Source of the DNA: Paratinospora sagittata
Taxonomy: Eukaryota > Streptophyta > Magnoliopsida > Ranunculales > Menispermaceae
Reading direction: 5' to 3'
Assembly: GCA_035771175.1 (NCBI GenBank)
Contig: CM069595.1
Coordinates: 3,700,094 to 3,764,093 of the forward strand
DNA: 64,000 nt
The notes beneath the pieces were generated by a model. That model did no database searches and had not been told where the DNA came from. It saw nothing but the letters and a program-made list of their open reading frames with translations. The position numbers and the translations under genes are program-made. Positions 46,283 to 58,884 of this stretch are shown here, piece by piece (position 1 is the stretch's first letter; every line of letters starts with the position of its first letter).

Positions 46283-48753
46283 TTACGAGTGGCAAAAGTG
46301 ATCAAACTTCAATCGTGGAGTTGAATAATTTGTAGAAAGTACTTTAGAAGCAACAATAAAGTTGGCAACTTCAGTGTAATGAACTCCATCCCAACTTATG
46401 TATCTTGAGCCCTCCTTGCATACATTGGAGCCAATCTGCCCACATTTCAAATCTATATTGTAGTTATATGGAGGCCCTCCGAATCCACAACACGCCACCA
46501 ATGGATTCTGGAAACCTGGTAAAAGCATTCCTTCAGCAAGAAATTCAAAGTAAAGAAGAAGAAAAAAACTATGAAAGTATTGCAACTTACCATATTTGGT
46601 GTAATTGGCAATCAAATCATACTTGATGGTGTAAATATCTACGTAAACGATGGTAACCTTCATTAATTCAGATCTCAGCTCTTCGCAGAGTGAATGTAAT
46701 CCTTCATTAAAAGCTTTTGCTGCATTGTTATAATCTTGAATGCATCCATAGCTATCAAGAATTTTGTTTTTGCTCTCTAAAGAAAGCTTTTGAGGTAGAC
46801 ATCCCAAGGGCCCTGTGTTGTGGATCCAAAAATTCTTGCCACCTTGCTCATATATAGTCTACATTGGATACAAGTTCTACAATTTGAGAGACCAAACTAG
46901 TACAAACAAATAAACAAGATTCTATATTCATAGTATAAATTATTCAGAAAGTTTCACACACCTTAACAGCATATTTGATTTCTGCAAGGATTGATGGAAT
47001 TCTTCCAACAACTTGGAAATAGGATAAGTTTTTTGTGAAAGAATCGGAGAGATCATTCTGTCCAATGTCAATCATGTAAAGCGCAGAACGAAATTGTTGT
47101 TCATCAATCAAATGCCCAAAACCTATAAGAACAAAAATAATTCTGAAACAACATTACTGATATATTTCCCTTCATAATCCCACAATACTCAAATAATTTA
47201 ATTAAGATAAGCCTTTCAATATCCAAATAATTGGTAATTACGGATAATCACTAATTTTTCAAGGACTAAATGCAACATATTTCACATTAGATTTGATGAT
47301 ATGGGAAGCACTGAGAACTTACCTTTTGAGGCATCTTCAAGTATGCGAGTCTTGAAATGAAGGAATTGCATCACTTGAATGTTCAAAGCAAAAGGAACAT
47401 ACTTGGGGAGAGTGGATGAACCTACTATTGCAAAATTTGCTCCATTTGTAAAATCTGATCCCAAAGAGTCCAAATATGGGCTCAAGTTACTTGAGTTCAA
47501 ACTTTGGCCTGCAAATAATTATAATTCTTTGTTTAGAAAGATAAACCATGATAGGTGGAGTCTGAAGACCCAACTAACTATATGTATATCAAGCAAATAT
47601 AGACGTTAAACACGTCCATTGAGGACCAGATTTATAATGGAGAAGAAAGTCAAGACTAATAAATGAGAGAGAAAAAGTAAATGTTTGCAAAGAAGTTTGA
47701 ATATAAGACACTCACAATATCAAAACTCGAAAGTTATATACAAAAACTCAACTCAACTCAACTCCTAATTACATGAAATTGGCTACATGAATATATTTTT
47801 TCTACTCTATTGTATTTAGAGCTAAATCGACATTCAAATTATAAATAATTATATATTTTTTTAATTATTTTTGTTCATGTTATTCTATTTTAGACCTGCC
47901 TCAGCCTATATATATATATATATTTTTTTTTTTGTTCACCCCTACATAATTGAGTAACATGACATCACGTCGACATCATATCACAAACAACCTTTTCGTA
48001 TCTCAAAAATTATACACAAAATATACTCACTTCATACCTCTCGAGATGTGAACCATGTATAACATCCAATGGACTTGGTATATACTTGTATAATTTATGT
48101 GTCGGTGCGCACTGGTTTCTCAGATTATTTAATACAGTTTAGACATCAATTAGACCCCACGTGACCACCATAACATATCGTACTCTTTCCTACTTTGACG
48201 CTGGTCGCGGCCCTACTAAGGAAGACTCATATTTTAATCCAGTACATTCAGATCTCCATGTAAACATCAATCCCTATAATTTCTTTCTGCAAAGTCACTG
48301 CAAGCTTATGAACATCATATAAATAAAACTTACCCAAAAATTTGAATGAATATTTAACAAAAAAAAAAAAAAAGCGCAAATAAATGCTCACTAGTACTAA
48401 GAAAAGCAAAAGAGCAGAAGTAATTAAAGAGAGAGAGGAAAAGATGAAAATAACATACAGAGGAAATCGATCACTAGCCGTCCATCAGACAAGCGACCGG
48501 TTGATTTGCCGAAGAAGGTTCTGCCGTAGGGCAGGTTGACGGTGAAACCGAGTCCAGCGACGAGCCCACCTGTGTCAGAATTTGAATCTCCGAAATTAAA
48601 GATAACGGGCTTCCTCAGGCACTCTGAATAATGTGTAGAAGAAGAAGAAGAACATAGAAAAAATTGAGAAAATAACAGAACAAACGCAAGTCGTAGAAAA
48701 CAAGAAGAAGAAGAAGAAGAAGACGCAGCTTTCCCTTCACCAGTAGTGCCCAT
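46283..48753 (-). CDS. GDSL esterase/lipase (copy A)
   Basis: Five exons: 48753-48459, 47508-47323, 47122-46962, 46858-46591, 46515-46283, all GT-AG, giving 380 residues. The N-terminus is a signal peptide with a hydrophobic stretch after a poly-Ser run. The SGNH-hydrolase blocks are present: [12 protein letters not shown] (nucleophile Ser57), NGANFAIVGSS (block II Gly), DIGQND (block III, Asn183) and SWDGVH (Asp346, His349). It is a secreted serine hydrolase acting on acyl or acetyl esters in the wall or apoplast; the natural substrate is unknown. It belongs to the group that includes ENOD8-like and alpha-fucosidase-named plant GDSL proteins. Tandem with 49057-51638: exons 2, 3 and 5 have identical lengths (186, 161, 233 nt) and all phases match, so the pair arose by gene duplication. 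Confidence 0.92.
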
Positions 48754-49056
48754 GTCTCTTTCATTCGGCTTTTAGCAACTTCTGGTGCTTATTATAAAGT
48801 AAATCAACTTGCCCGCAATGGAGGGCTGAGGCCCAGATTTCTCGTTTAAAATGCCCAATATGCTGAAATGGCCCAACCCATGATGCAATTATATAATTTC
48901 GAAAGCTGAGAGAATTGTGTTTAATTATCTGCCTTAAACTACAATCTCAAAGGAAAATTATGAAAAAAAAAAAGAAAATAAGAGAAGGAAAATTATAATT
49001 GATATTGTGTAGTGCATTTTTTTATTTTTTTTATTTGCCTGATTGATAAATAATGA

Positions 49057-51638
49057 TCAGGTGTGACAAAAATATTCAAACTTAAGAGGAGGTTTGGAGT
49101 AATATGTAGAGAGTATCTTGGCAGCGAAGATGGAATTGGCAGCTTCTGTATAGTGAACTCCATCCCAGTTTATGTATCTTGATCCTTCGTTGCAGATATT
49201 GTAGCCAGTTCGGCCGCACCCAACGCTGGAGTTATAGTTGTATGGTGCACCACCGTACCCACAACACGCCATTAGTGGATTCTCAAAACCTGTTACATTT
49301 ACATGTCACACAAGATTAATTAATTGTTCATCATGAATTTCACACCTTAATTAGTTTGCTTGGTATGTATTGTTGGGTTTTCAACCTATCAGTTGTGGTT
49401 TTTGAATGAAATGGTTTTTAACAATGATATCAGAGGATTAGTTTTGGAAAGGTCTTGGGTTTTGGGTGAAGCAAATTTCTAACAAGGTTCGAACACAAGA
49501 CCTGATCAAGGCTTTGTTACCATGTAAGAAAGCATAGGACCTAAAGTTATAACTATGAAGGAAAGGTCCAATTATGTGTATAACATGGAGAGAACATATA
49601 TGTTAACAATTACATACCGTAGTTTGCAGCATTGGCTATGAGTTCATACTTGATGGTGTACATATCTGTACAAACGATGGTTGCGTTCTTCATCTCAAAT
49701 CTTAATTCATCGCAAAGCGTGCTTAGTCCTCTGTTAAATGCTTGCGCAGCATCATTAAGTGGTTTAATGCATCCATACCGATCAAAGGCATTGGTATATT
49801 TGCTAAATAAAGCAAGTTTTTGAGGCAAACAACCTAAGGGCCCAGTGTTGTGTATCCAGAAATTCTTGCCACCATGTTGATAAAGGTTCTGTACATGTAG
49901 AAGAAGAAGAAGAAGAAGAAGGAGGAGGTGCATTAGTAGGACTAATACATACTTTTGACAAACAATAAAAATGTTAAGAAAATACATATTAGTTTCTAAA
50001 AACCAAATAGAGATCAGGACTGACCCAGAGAGCATATCTGATTTCTGTAATGAAGGATGGGATTCTTTGTAGGACTTGCTGGTAAGATAGTTTTGCAGAG
50101 AATGCAGCAGAAAGATCATTCTGCCCTATATCAATGATGTATATTGCATTTTGAAACCCTTCTTCATCCACCAAGGTTTTAGCACCTACATGAAACATTT
50201 TTAGGAAGTTAGATATTATGCTAGATCATTACAAATGCACCCAAAAACTATAATTGTCAAGCAAATTTGATTTTTTTTTTCTTTTCTTAAACTAGATTTA
50301 GGTAGATCATTGCTTTAAAAACAATTTGGCATTGCCGGGACTTGAACCGAAGACCTTCAGTGTGTTAGACTGACGTGATAACCAACTATACCACGACACC
50401 GATTGGTGTCAAGCATATTTTAACCAAGTAACAAATGCAAATTTCTTAAGTTTATGGTAAGCCCAGGAAGATATTTTTTTTTCTTTTTAATATACAATAT
50501 CAATTAAAGTACCAATATGCTAGAGCATTACAAATGCACCCAAAAACTATAATTGTCAAGAAAACTTAATTTTTTTTTTTATTCTTACTCTAGCATCACG
50601 TAATATCATTGCTTTAAAATAATTTGGCATCGCCTGGACTCGAATTGGAGACCTTCAACGTGTTAGATTGACGTGATAACCAATTACACCACGACACTGA
50701 TTGGTGTCATGCATATTTTAACCAAGTAACAAATACAAATTTTTTAAGTTTATGGTAAGCCCAAGAAGATTTTTATAATATCAATTAAAGACAAAAAGAC
50801 CAAATACGAGGACTATATTATATCTCATAGAAGAATTGGTAATTGAGTAAAATAAATTAATTAATTAATTAACAAACAAACAAAACATAGTGAATACTAC
50901 TAGTACTAAGATGATACCTTGCGATACAAGTTGGAGAGAGCGAGCTTTGAAACGAAGGAACTGAAGAACCTGAACATCCAAAGCAAAAGGGACAAATTCG
51001 GGCTGAGTGGCTGCACCACAAATTGCAAAATTTGCTCCATTTGTAAAATTCGGCTCCAAGGGCTCAAGATACGGCGTCAAATGGCTCGTATCCAAACTTT
51101 CGCCTAAACCAAAACGAAAACAAAACTACTTTTAGCTATGAAATTAGTTTCGCAGCTAAAGATTTCTTTCTGGTTCTCGTGATCTGTAAGCTACTGATCA
51201 ACAATCATGATTTGTAATAACGCAAATTATTCAATGAAAATTAATGTAAGATTAGGTTCAAGAGAAAAATTAAAGAGTGATTTAATCAATAAGAGGAGAG
51301 AAATTACAGAGGAAATCGATGACGAGGCGACCATCGCATAATCTACCAGAAGATCCATTGAAGAATGTGCGGCCATTGGGAAACCCGATGTTGAGACCGA
51401 GACCGAAAGAGAATCCACCGGTGTCCGAGTTGGAATCGCCAAAGTTGAAGATCACAGGCTTTTTATTACATTGAGAACGAACAACAGAGCATGGAAGAAA
51501 GATTATCATTATTATAAGAAGAGAAATAAAAGCTCGGAAATGGCGAAGTAGAAGAAGAGGTTCCAATATTCTTCTTCTGTTGTTCATGTTTTCTATCATC
51601 ATCTTCTCGGTTTCGCTTCTGAACGCCTTGAAAGTCAT
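49057..51638 (-). CDS. GDSL esterase/lipase (copy B)
   Basis: Five exons: 51638-51308, 51103-50918, 50185-50025, 49888-49618, 49289-49057, giving 393 residues. There is a hydrophobic signal segment after HFRAF (residues about 36-55). Catalytic blocks: [12 protein letters not shown] (Ser69), [17 protein letters not shown] (Asn195) and NWDGVH (Asp359, His362). The N-terminus is longer than in copy A. In-frame Met13 and Met14 give a more typical signal-peptide length, so the true start could be there. Predicted role is a secreted ester hydrolase, as for its neighbour. Introns 2 and 4 are much longer than in copy A and contain repeat insertions (tRNA-like copies in intron 2, a TRIM-like fragment in intron 4). 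Confidence 0.92.
49371..49436 (+). mobile_element. TRIM/LTR-like fragment in GDSL-B intron 4
   Basis: TGTTGGGTTTTCAACC...TTTTTAACA (49371-49423) is followed by TGATATCAGAGG (49425-49436), an LTR end plus primer-binding-site pattern. No second LTR was found. Confidence 0.35.
50216..50475. repeat. Tandem intron repeat, unit 1
   Basis: Matches 50515-50771 at an offset of 299 bp. Shared landmarks are CTAGA(T/G)CATTACAAATGCAC, the tRNA-like segment, GATTGGTGTCA and AAGTTTATGGTAAGCCCA. Both units lie in intron 2 of GDSL copy B. Confidence 0.85.
50327..50400 (-). tRNA. tRNA-Val(AAC)-like sequence 1, probable pseudogene or SINE head
   Basis: The minus strand reads GGTGTCGTGGTATAGTTGG (acceptor and D-arm like), an anticodon arm with a perfect 5-bp stem TCAGT/ACTGA around CTAACAC (anticodon AAC), and GGTTCAAGTCC in the T-arm. 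The length is 74 nt. The acceptor stem has a mismatch and the T-stem a C:C clash compared with plant tRNA-Val, so it is probably not functional. Confidence 0.55.
50515..50771. repeat. Tandem intron repeat, unit 2
   Basis: Second unit of the 299-bp-spaced duplication, about 90 percent similar to unit 1 by eye. Confidence 0.85.
50625..50698 (-). tRNA. tRNA-Val(AAC)-like sequence 2, probable pseudogene
   Basis: Copy of the tRNA-like segment in unit 2. The anticodon arm TCAAT/GTTGA with loop CTAACAC still pairs, but base 1 is A and the T-arm reads AATTCGAGTCC. It is more decayed than copy 1. Confidence 0.5.
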
Positions 51639-51644
51639 TTAAGA

Positions 51645-52740
51645 AACAAAGCCAAGTGCGTATTCATATGGGTTTAAAGGCTTAAGTTGCAAGAAAGACA
51701 AAAGTAAGTCCCTGCTTTTAATTTCTGGAGCCTGTAATCAATAATGTTGTATTTATTATTAAAGAGACGGTTTGAAGCCACCTACTACTATAAAGGTTCA
51801 AACTTCTAAAGGCATGCTTAATACTGAATACAATTTCATTAGAGAGAGAGAGAGGGAGAGGGAGAGAGATGCTGAATTAATTTAGGTTTTTGGGTATTGT
51901 TGAATTGATGGAGAATGGAATCATGTATTTCCTTTAATGATATATTGGTAATCTTTGGTGATTATTTATTATTTCTAATCATCCAATTACATTATTAGAC
52001 ATCATTGTTTACTTGTAATTTAAGTATTTAGAGGTCCTTTTCCACAAAGAATGACGACCCATAGATTCTAGATCCTATTTACTGTTGCATAATGCTTTGT
52101 GAGAGTACCTCTCCCTGCAGTTGAAGAAAAACAACTTTATAACTTTTTCACATTGCTTTTTTATCATCTTGGCTTTAGATATAGACCCTAATATCAACAT
52201 TATCCAATTGCCATTTAGAACAATCTTCATACAACTATCCGAAAAATCTTCCAAATACATCATACAAAGTACATCATTTTTCATCAATTCCATTCGAGAC
52301 AAGAAAAAAATATATATGAAGAGAGACAAAGAGATGGAAGATTGTTCACCGACCAAGAAATTCTGTGTATTTTGAATCTATTGATGAAATTGAGACAAAA
52401 AAAAAAAAGAGAAATCTTACAACCTGTAATTTCAACACCAACATAAAGAATCCCGACCAAACCCTTGTCTTCCCAGTTGACCAAAACAATTTGAGAACTC
52501 TCTTCCTTTGGCGGATTCATCCAACGCAGTAAATTTTAAGAAGAAAAAAACAAAAGAAATGAAAATGAAAAATGAAATCAAGATCTAATGGCCTAAGCCT
52601 ATAACCAGGTGACAGACAGTATGGTACAGTTTGGTTACAAGAAAGACCATTCAAATGCCCGTACCAACCCTCTCCAACTAGACTCTAAATTTTAGGCTTT
52701 TAGCATTTGGCCTTCTCTATATTAGTTTCCAGCTCCAGCA
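51645..52740. other. Intergenic between GDSL-B and ECT genes
   Basis: Promoter side of GDSL copy B, with a (GA)n tract at 51840-51870. From about 52400 it is probably the 3' flank of the ECT gene. No gene is seen. Confidence 0.45.
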
Positions 52741-52748
52741 TTACAGAG

Positions 52749-55700
52749 TTAGGTTCCAGCTCCTGAGGAATTACCTGTAACCGACTTATCCGGTGCTGGG
52801 GCGGCTTTAGGAACTATGGGAATTGTCCCTACTGTTAAAATCCCAGAAGAAATTTCAGAAAACCCATTTACGTTAACAGGCATTGAACCCACTGTGACAA
52901 CATCAGTTGCTAAGGAACTTCCTACACTAGCTGCAGCGGCTGAAGGTTTGGTTTCAGTTTGCTTTGGATCAATAGTAAGAGAACCAATCTTCAAAACTGT
53001 TGTAACATTATTCACATCTCCAACCACATCACGTTTTGTATTGTCATTTCCACTACTTGATGAGTTGGTGGAAATGGTATCTGTTTTTGGTGAGACATCT
53101 TTGTCGCTGGGGGATACTGTCTTCCCTGAATTATTATTTGGATGGGTATGATTGGTGGATTTTTCATCTGCACTGGGAGGCTGATCAACAAAACTTTTTG
53201 GTTTGTTTGATGGGACAAATGCAGGTAAAAAGAATGAAGTGTCGTAGCTTTTACCAAGAAGCCTTGCTTTCTCTTCCTGCATAATCTTCTGGCGGTCTTC
53301 ATAGTACATGAAATCGTCAAGTATAGATGTTTTTAAAGAATAGCTCTTGAAAATATTCAACATTTCCATGCCTTGCTTAAATTGGATCTGCACAAAATAT
53401 AAGGCATATTAAAGACATGCGAGTCAAAATAGTTCCCTAGTCTAATGTTAATGAATATAGTAACTTAATATTTTTCAAGGAAACACTGTCAGATTCTTTC
53501 ATTTACAACCAACCATCCAAACTTTCGACGCTGCACAGTAAAAATGAAGGGAGGGGGGCAAAACCTTGGCCAGCAATTGAAATGACGAGTAATCATGAGT
53601 CAATTTTTGAATCTTACCAGCCCAACCAAGAACAGTTTAATGGAGACAATACAGAGAATTTTGCATGCTAGACTGGGAAGGTTAAACATTGTAATGTTCA
53701 TGCTGTATGTTGGAGAAGAAAAAAGTTCTCTAGAAATAGCCATTTTGAAGAGTTCCAAATTATCTCTAACAATCTTAATTAAGGGTAAAGGGATCACAGC
53801 AGTATAAATGAAGAATTAATGTTTTATTTTCAGGTTGAGGACCAGCAATGCAAACTTGGCACCAGCAACAGCACAACTAAAGTTAAAATTATCATAACCT
53901 AATAACGGAACTTCAGAAGAGGGGGGTTCAATGCATAAGAGCCACACATTCTCATTTTTGTTCAAAAAAGAGTTTCTACAATGAAGAGGTCAGCTTATAT
54001 GTATCAGCATTCATCAGAAAAATCAATTAGGTCAGTCCACAATGCAACAGACATATCAACAGCTGAATTTATGAACTAAGATTGGATTGATTTCTAAGTA
54101 ATAACCACAAGGTTGCATATCACATCTATACAGGCTTGTTCACAGATGGAAAGGAAAATTTTAGAGGGGATTACCTCTTGTGTGTCTCGACTGTTTGTCA
54201 CTGGTTTATTCTCATTGTTCTCCAATATGATACGTCGAAAATTATTGTTTGGCACGTCTTTTATTATATGCCATTTAACAGGGAAGCTGCCAGACCACTT
54301 GTCTTGCTGCCAAAAATCCATATCTCTGCTGAAGTCAACTGGACCAGTCATCTCAGCAACACCACAGAACTGCCCACTTGCATTGACCTGAATGAAGTAA
54401 ATTCCCATCAGAACACCTTGATCAGAAAGAAGAAAGCACATCATAGAATGCTAATACTGTAAGAAACGTGGGAAAAAGAATTTTAGAGAGGGAGGAACAG
54501 AGGGAGATGCTCCAAACCAGATATGGAATGGGCCATATGTAGCCTTTTTGGGTTACAATAACATGAAAGATGTCTAATATCTAACCACATTACAATCTAA
54601 AACTGAAAATGGAAAAAAGTAATATTCAAGCACTTGGTCGGCAAACTCACAGAGAAAAACAGGAAAACAGGACAGCCTCTCGGTTTACCAGCTGCAATTC
54701 TCCGTGCATCTTCAAAAGCACTGTCCAATCTCTTGTTTCCATTAGGAGTACTTGACCAAACATTATATTTAATGCTCTTATGCACGTCATCTTCACTATA
54801 AGACTTGATCACAAAGAACTTGGCGTCAGAATAGTTAACAGGAAAATCTTCCTTCTTGTAATCATCAACAGAGATGATAATCTTTCCTGGTGAACTACTA
54901 GGTCCTTCCCTTGTTGTGTAAGCTTCAACAGAAAATGATGGCATCCATTGGCTTTTCGACCTATTTGTCCTAGGTCCCCGATTCTGCTCACCCAGAAAAT
55001 CAGGGTTTCCATTTCCATTGTTTAGGACCCCACCATACTGCAACCTTGGCCTAATCTTATCCACTACTGGCCATCCACGTGTATTCACTCCAATATCAGG
55101 TAAACCATTAGTAACAGGTGTAGCAACCTTTAGAGGACTTCTAAGTGGAGGAACCTGCAACAAAAAAGTTAAATTAGTATATTAAACAAACTCAGAACCA
55201 TTGACAACTGCAATAAGCACAAATAATAATCTTTGGCTTCTGGTACATTTTGGATGAAAATTCATTAGGAACCCCCTCTCCACACACGCGAGCGTGTGTT
55301 CACAAAAGAGCAAATTAATCAATTATCTAATAGATTAACCCCTCAATTTCGCAAACGCCGCCAACACTCAAATAATATAAGAAAATGGCCATCCTTCTTT
55401 TTATTGTTAAGTCAATGATATAAATCACTCAAACAGAAAGAATGGGTTCCATTACAAGTGACCAAGCTGGTGGTAATTGCAGTCCAACCAGAACTATCTC
55501 TTCCACAACAACAATCTCAAGCACTGTTTTCACCCTAAGACGTATTTCTTTAATTCCAGAAACAGTCTTTGCAGTTTGCATCACTGTAAAAGTACCTCCA
55601 TCATGACTTAGAGATTATAGGTTCGAATTAGTTAACAACCTCTCCACAATGTGAGAACAAGATTATGTACATCGACCCTTCATTAAATTCTATAATGGAG

Positions 55701-57524
55701 AAAGCGCAGCTACATATACTAGATACATCCTTTTATATATCTCTCTAAATAATAGCCACCTCCAAACTCGAAACACAAACAAAAATAATGAACCAGATGG
55801 CTAAAGTTCCATGGTTTAGTAATATTATTCTAGTTCTTTGGTAGATGATTCCTCAATCATAAAATAGAATTCTATGCAATGCATTAATTGACTAACATGA
55901 ATAGAAGTATTGATCCAACTCATCCGCATGAAATGTTACATAAGTTTTGCAAAATCGATGCCAGTACAAATATTACAAGAAACTTCATGATTTTTATGAG
56001 TTAAAGGAAGTTATCATCATTTCTCATGATCACATCAAAATAGCACTGAAATCAATTCCAGTGAAGCATTAACGTACCTGAGCAACTTGAGAAGTAGTTG
56101 CATGAGAGACACTATGTGAAGCAGTACTTGTACTTGCCAAAGAGTGTTTACTGGAGGCAAAGGCTGTATTAGCTTTTGAAGCTTCTGGTCTTTTTCCTGA
56201 ATAATGGGACTGAGTGGGAACAGTAGACTCAGTTCTTACAACACCTGAGGCAGGACTTGGAGGGATCTTAACCGTGCCTACAGATGGTGATGGAGACTTT
56301 AGCTTTGAACCTGGACCATTAGGTCCATCAGCACTCGATGTTCCGGCATTCAACAAATGAGACTCCAGACCACCATTAGGGATACTGTTGGGTTGGACAA
56401 CAAGAGGTAGGTAAGCATGTGAGGATGGATGCTGATAAGTAGATCCTGGATAATACTGTTGCATTCCTACAAATGAACCATCAACTCCTACAATAGCACC
56501 AGGGATGTAAGGATTATATGGGTTGTATGGAGACTGTGCATATCCATAGCTAGGTGCGTAATATACATAAGGCAAGTTTTCACTTTGTAAACCCTGCAAA
56601 ATAAGTTTAGACAAATGAGAACTATAAATAACGATAAAGAATGACGCAAACATAGCTTGATAAAATCATGGAAAGTTATCAATCAAACTTACAGCGTAAT
56701 GGAAATCAGAACCATCTAATCCAAAAACCCTTTGGTGGTCGTCCCATTCGCCAGTTGGTTCAAATCCTAAAAAGTAAAACCAAAAATTTAGGATTAAGCC
56801 ACAAGGACAACATTATTATCAGACAAGAGAGAAGTATTCTAGAATTTACCTGTACAATAATAACCATAATAGTTGGTGGCAGCAGGATAGTACATGCCCT
56901 GGTCAATAATGAATTCAGTGGCTCCTTCATTATCCATAACTTCAACTTGCTCAAGTGGTGGACTCGCAGCTAAATGTGGGTTTGCCTCTGCACCTTGAAT
57001 CTATAAGCCATGACATGAGAAACACAAGATCGTCAAGAATGGTAGGTAAACAAAACTGTACAAAAATTGTAATGACAACAAGTGCTATGAAATACATAAA
57101 AGGTAGAAGGCTCAAATCCGCTAAAAATGGAACATTCAAGTTGCATCATGCAACTAGACATGCACTATCTTTACTTTTAAAGGACTGAAAGCTTCGGAAA
57201 TAGCTTTTTGAACTAATTTACATTTACAACATGTCCTGTAAACTAAACATCTCGGTGTCTACTTCCATAACATATTTGGTTGATTAAATTGCATCCCTCT
57301 ACTAATTTCCTCTCTCTCTTTTGCTTTTATCTTTTTTTTTGTTTTTCGGTGTGCACAAATAAATTATACATTTAGCACATGAATGAGTCAACATTATGCT
57401 TGCATTAATAAGAACAATACTAAAGGACTTGAAAAGAAAATAATAATGCAAAAAACAGAACCAACTGAGATATTACCAGATAAGCTTCTGGAGTTCCATG
57501 TTCAGAACCATTATATCCTTCCAT
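52749..57524 (-). CDS. ECT: YTH-domain m6A reader (ECT family)
   Basis: Seven coding exons: 57524-57477, 57000-56850, 56766-56693, 56593-56078, 55154-54651, 54387-54175, 53387-52749, giving 714 residues. The N-terminal half is Tyr/Pro/Gln/Ser-rich (for example [18 protein letters not shown]), a disordered, condensate-prone region. The YTH domain spans about residues 374-510, from [15 protein letters not shown] through [10 protein letters not shown] to [16 protein letters not shown]. The aromatic-cage tryptophans that hold N6-methyladenosine are present (Trp396, Trp457, Trp462). The tail is Ser/Thr/Val-rich. ECT proteins are cytoplasmic readers of m6A in mRNA that affect transcript stability and organ growth. 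The ATG lies 17 nt after an acceptor at 57541, so the 5' UTR is spliced; its first exon ends near 58434 (TTTTG before GTACTT). The subclade looks closer to ECT5-8 than ECT2, with low certainty. Confidence 0.92.
55595..55735 (+). mobile_element. tRNA-derived SINE in ECT intron
   Basis: A B-box-like GGTTCGAATTAG, then AACAACCTCTCCACAATGTG, AAGATTATGTACATCGACCC and TTCATTAAATTC. These follow the block order of the common plant SINE family with GGTTCGAATCC..CCTCTCC..GCGTACATC..CCC. It is antisense to the ECT gene. Confidence 0.6.
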
Positions 57525-57549
57525 GATGGGACTGCCACCCCTAGAAGAA

Positions 57550-58430
57550 AACAGAATAACTTAAGAGCAGAAGCTAAAGTTACAAAGAGATAACATAAAA
57601 CCACAAATTATCAAATTCCATCTTCCTTAATCTCCCACCTATAATGACACATAATATTAAGTGCATGTACAACATCCACATTGAAGAGAAAACTAAGATT
57701 TAAAGAAAATCATGAAAAGGATTAAAAGAAAACTATGCTTCAGATATCCAATAAAAACTTCGAGAAATTTATAGAACAGTTCCAGTAAAATTAAAAAAAA
57801 TTAAAAAAAATAAAAATTAAGACAACCATGAAACCAATTAAGCATGTAGAAACAAGGAATTTCAGCTGAGCCAGAATAAGCAATCTGCCAATCATATTAT
57901 ACCACCTACCACAAATCCTAGAGAAAAACTACCAAAAGATTCCATAGAAACCAAACTCCAGCAAATACTCAACAAAATCCAACTCAAGAAAACATAGATA
58001 AAGATACATATCTCTTCACGAATACAAATACATTAAACCAGCTAAAAATAATCCTACGACTGAATAATTCTACCAACAAGGTCTGGGTGCTACTATGATC
58101 ACAAGCTAATAGTTATTCTATAAACATCATGATTTATAAACACAGATCCTGCAGATAACAAGTATACCATATCCAATTTTTTGACTTTTAACACTAAAGG
58201 AGATTTCAAGAGAAATCAAACAAACAACTTCAAAACCAATCAAATTGAAAAAGTTCTCACAGTGATAAACATCGAAACTCCTCAATTCCATTCATGAAAC
58301 AGAAATCCATCAACCAATTCAATCCCAACCAAACAATAAAATAAAGACACAAAGTAAGAGAGAAAAAGAAAGAACTGCGTAATCTATATCAAACTCCAGA
58401 GAAAACGAGGAAGGTAAGAGTGAAGAAAAG
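57550..58430. other. 5'-UTR intron of ECT, no other gene seen
   Basis: AT-rich DNA between the proposed non-coding first exon (about 58435-58640) and the exon that holds the ATG. No coding frames. Confidence 0.5.
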
Positions 58431-58434
58431 TACC

Positions 58435-58880
58435 AAAAGATAATAAAAAAAAAGCCCTAATTCAAGCCATGCATGAATTCCTTCAGAGAAGAGGCAGATT
58501 TCTGCACCATATCTGAAGCAGAAAAGCCCCCCAGAAATAAAACAAAATAAAAACCCTAACCCTAGAAACCAAACGAGAACAGAAACAAAGCCTCGAAAAA
58601 GTTACTTTGCTAGAGAGAGAGAGAGGGAGAGAGAGAGAAGAGGAGAAATGAATGAAAGAAAGGAGGAAAGAAGAGGGGATTCCGTTCCCAAAACGAGGCG
58701 TTTCGAGGGAGTTAATTTGTTTCAGAGAAATACCAAAAATACCCCTCACTTGTTTCAGAAACCACAATGCTGCCACTTCTTCTGCTACATTCGTAAGAGA
58801 GATTCAGATTTCAGACAACTTGGTGGCAGTGTTATCTACGTGTTAAAACCTTGACCGGTAACAGTCACTGAATGGACCAT
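58435..58880 (-). promoter_or_regulatory. ECT 5'-UTR exon and promoter region
   Basis: A (CT)-rich leader on the minus strand (the GA tract at 58613-58640 on the plus strand) is typical of plant 5' UTRs. A diverged copy of this region, with blocks GCAGAAAAGCCC, GAGAAATACCAAAA and TTTCAGACAAC, lies at 60105-60330. Confidence 0.5.
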
Positions 58881-58884
58881 TTTG

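Noticed and set aside
52816..53151. 111-codon plus-strand frame
   Set aside because: Antisense shadow of the last ECT exon.
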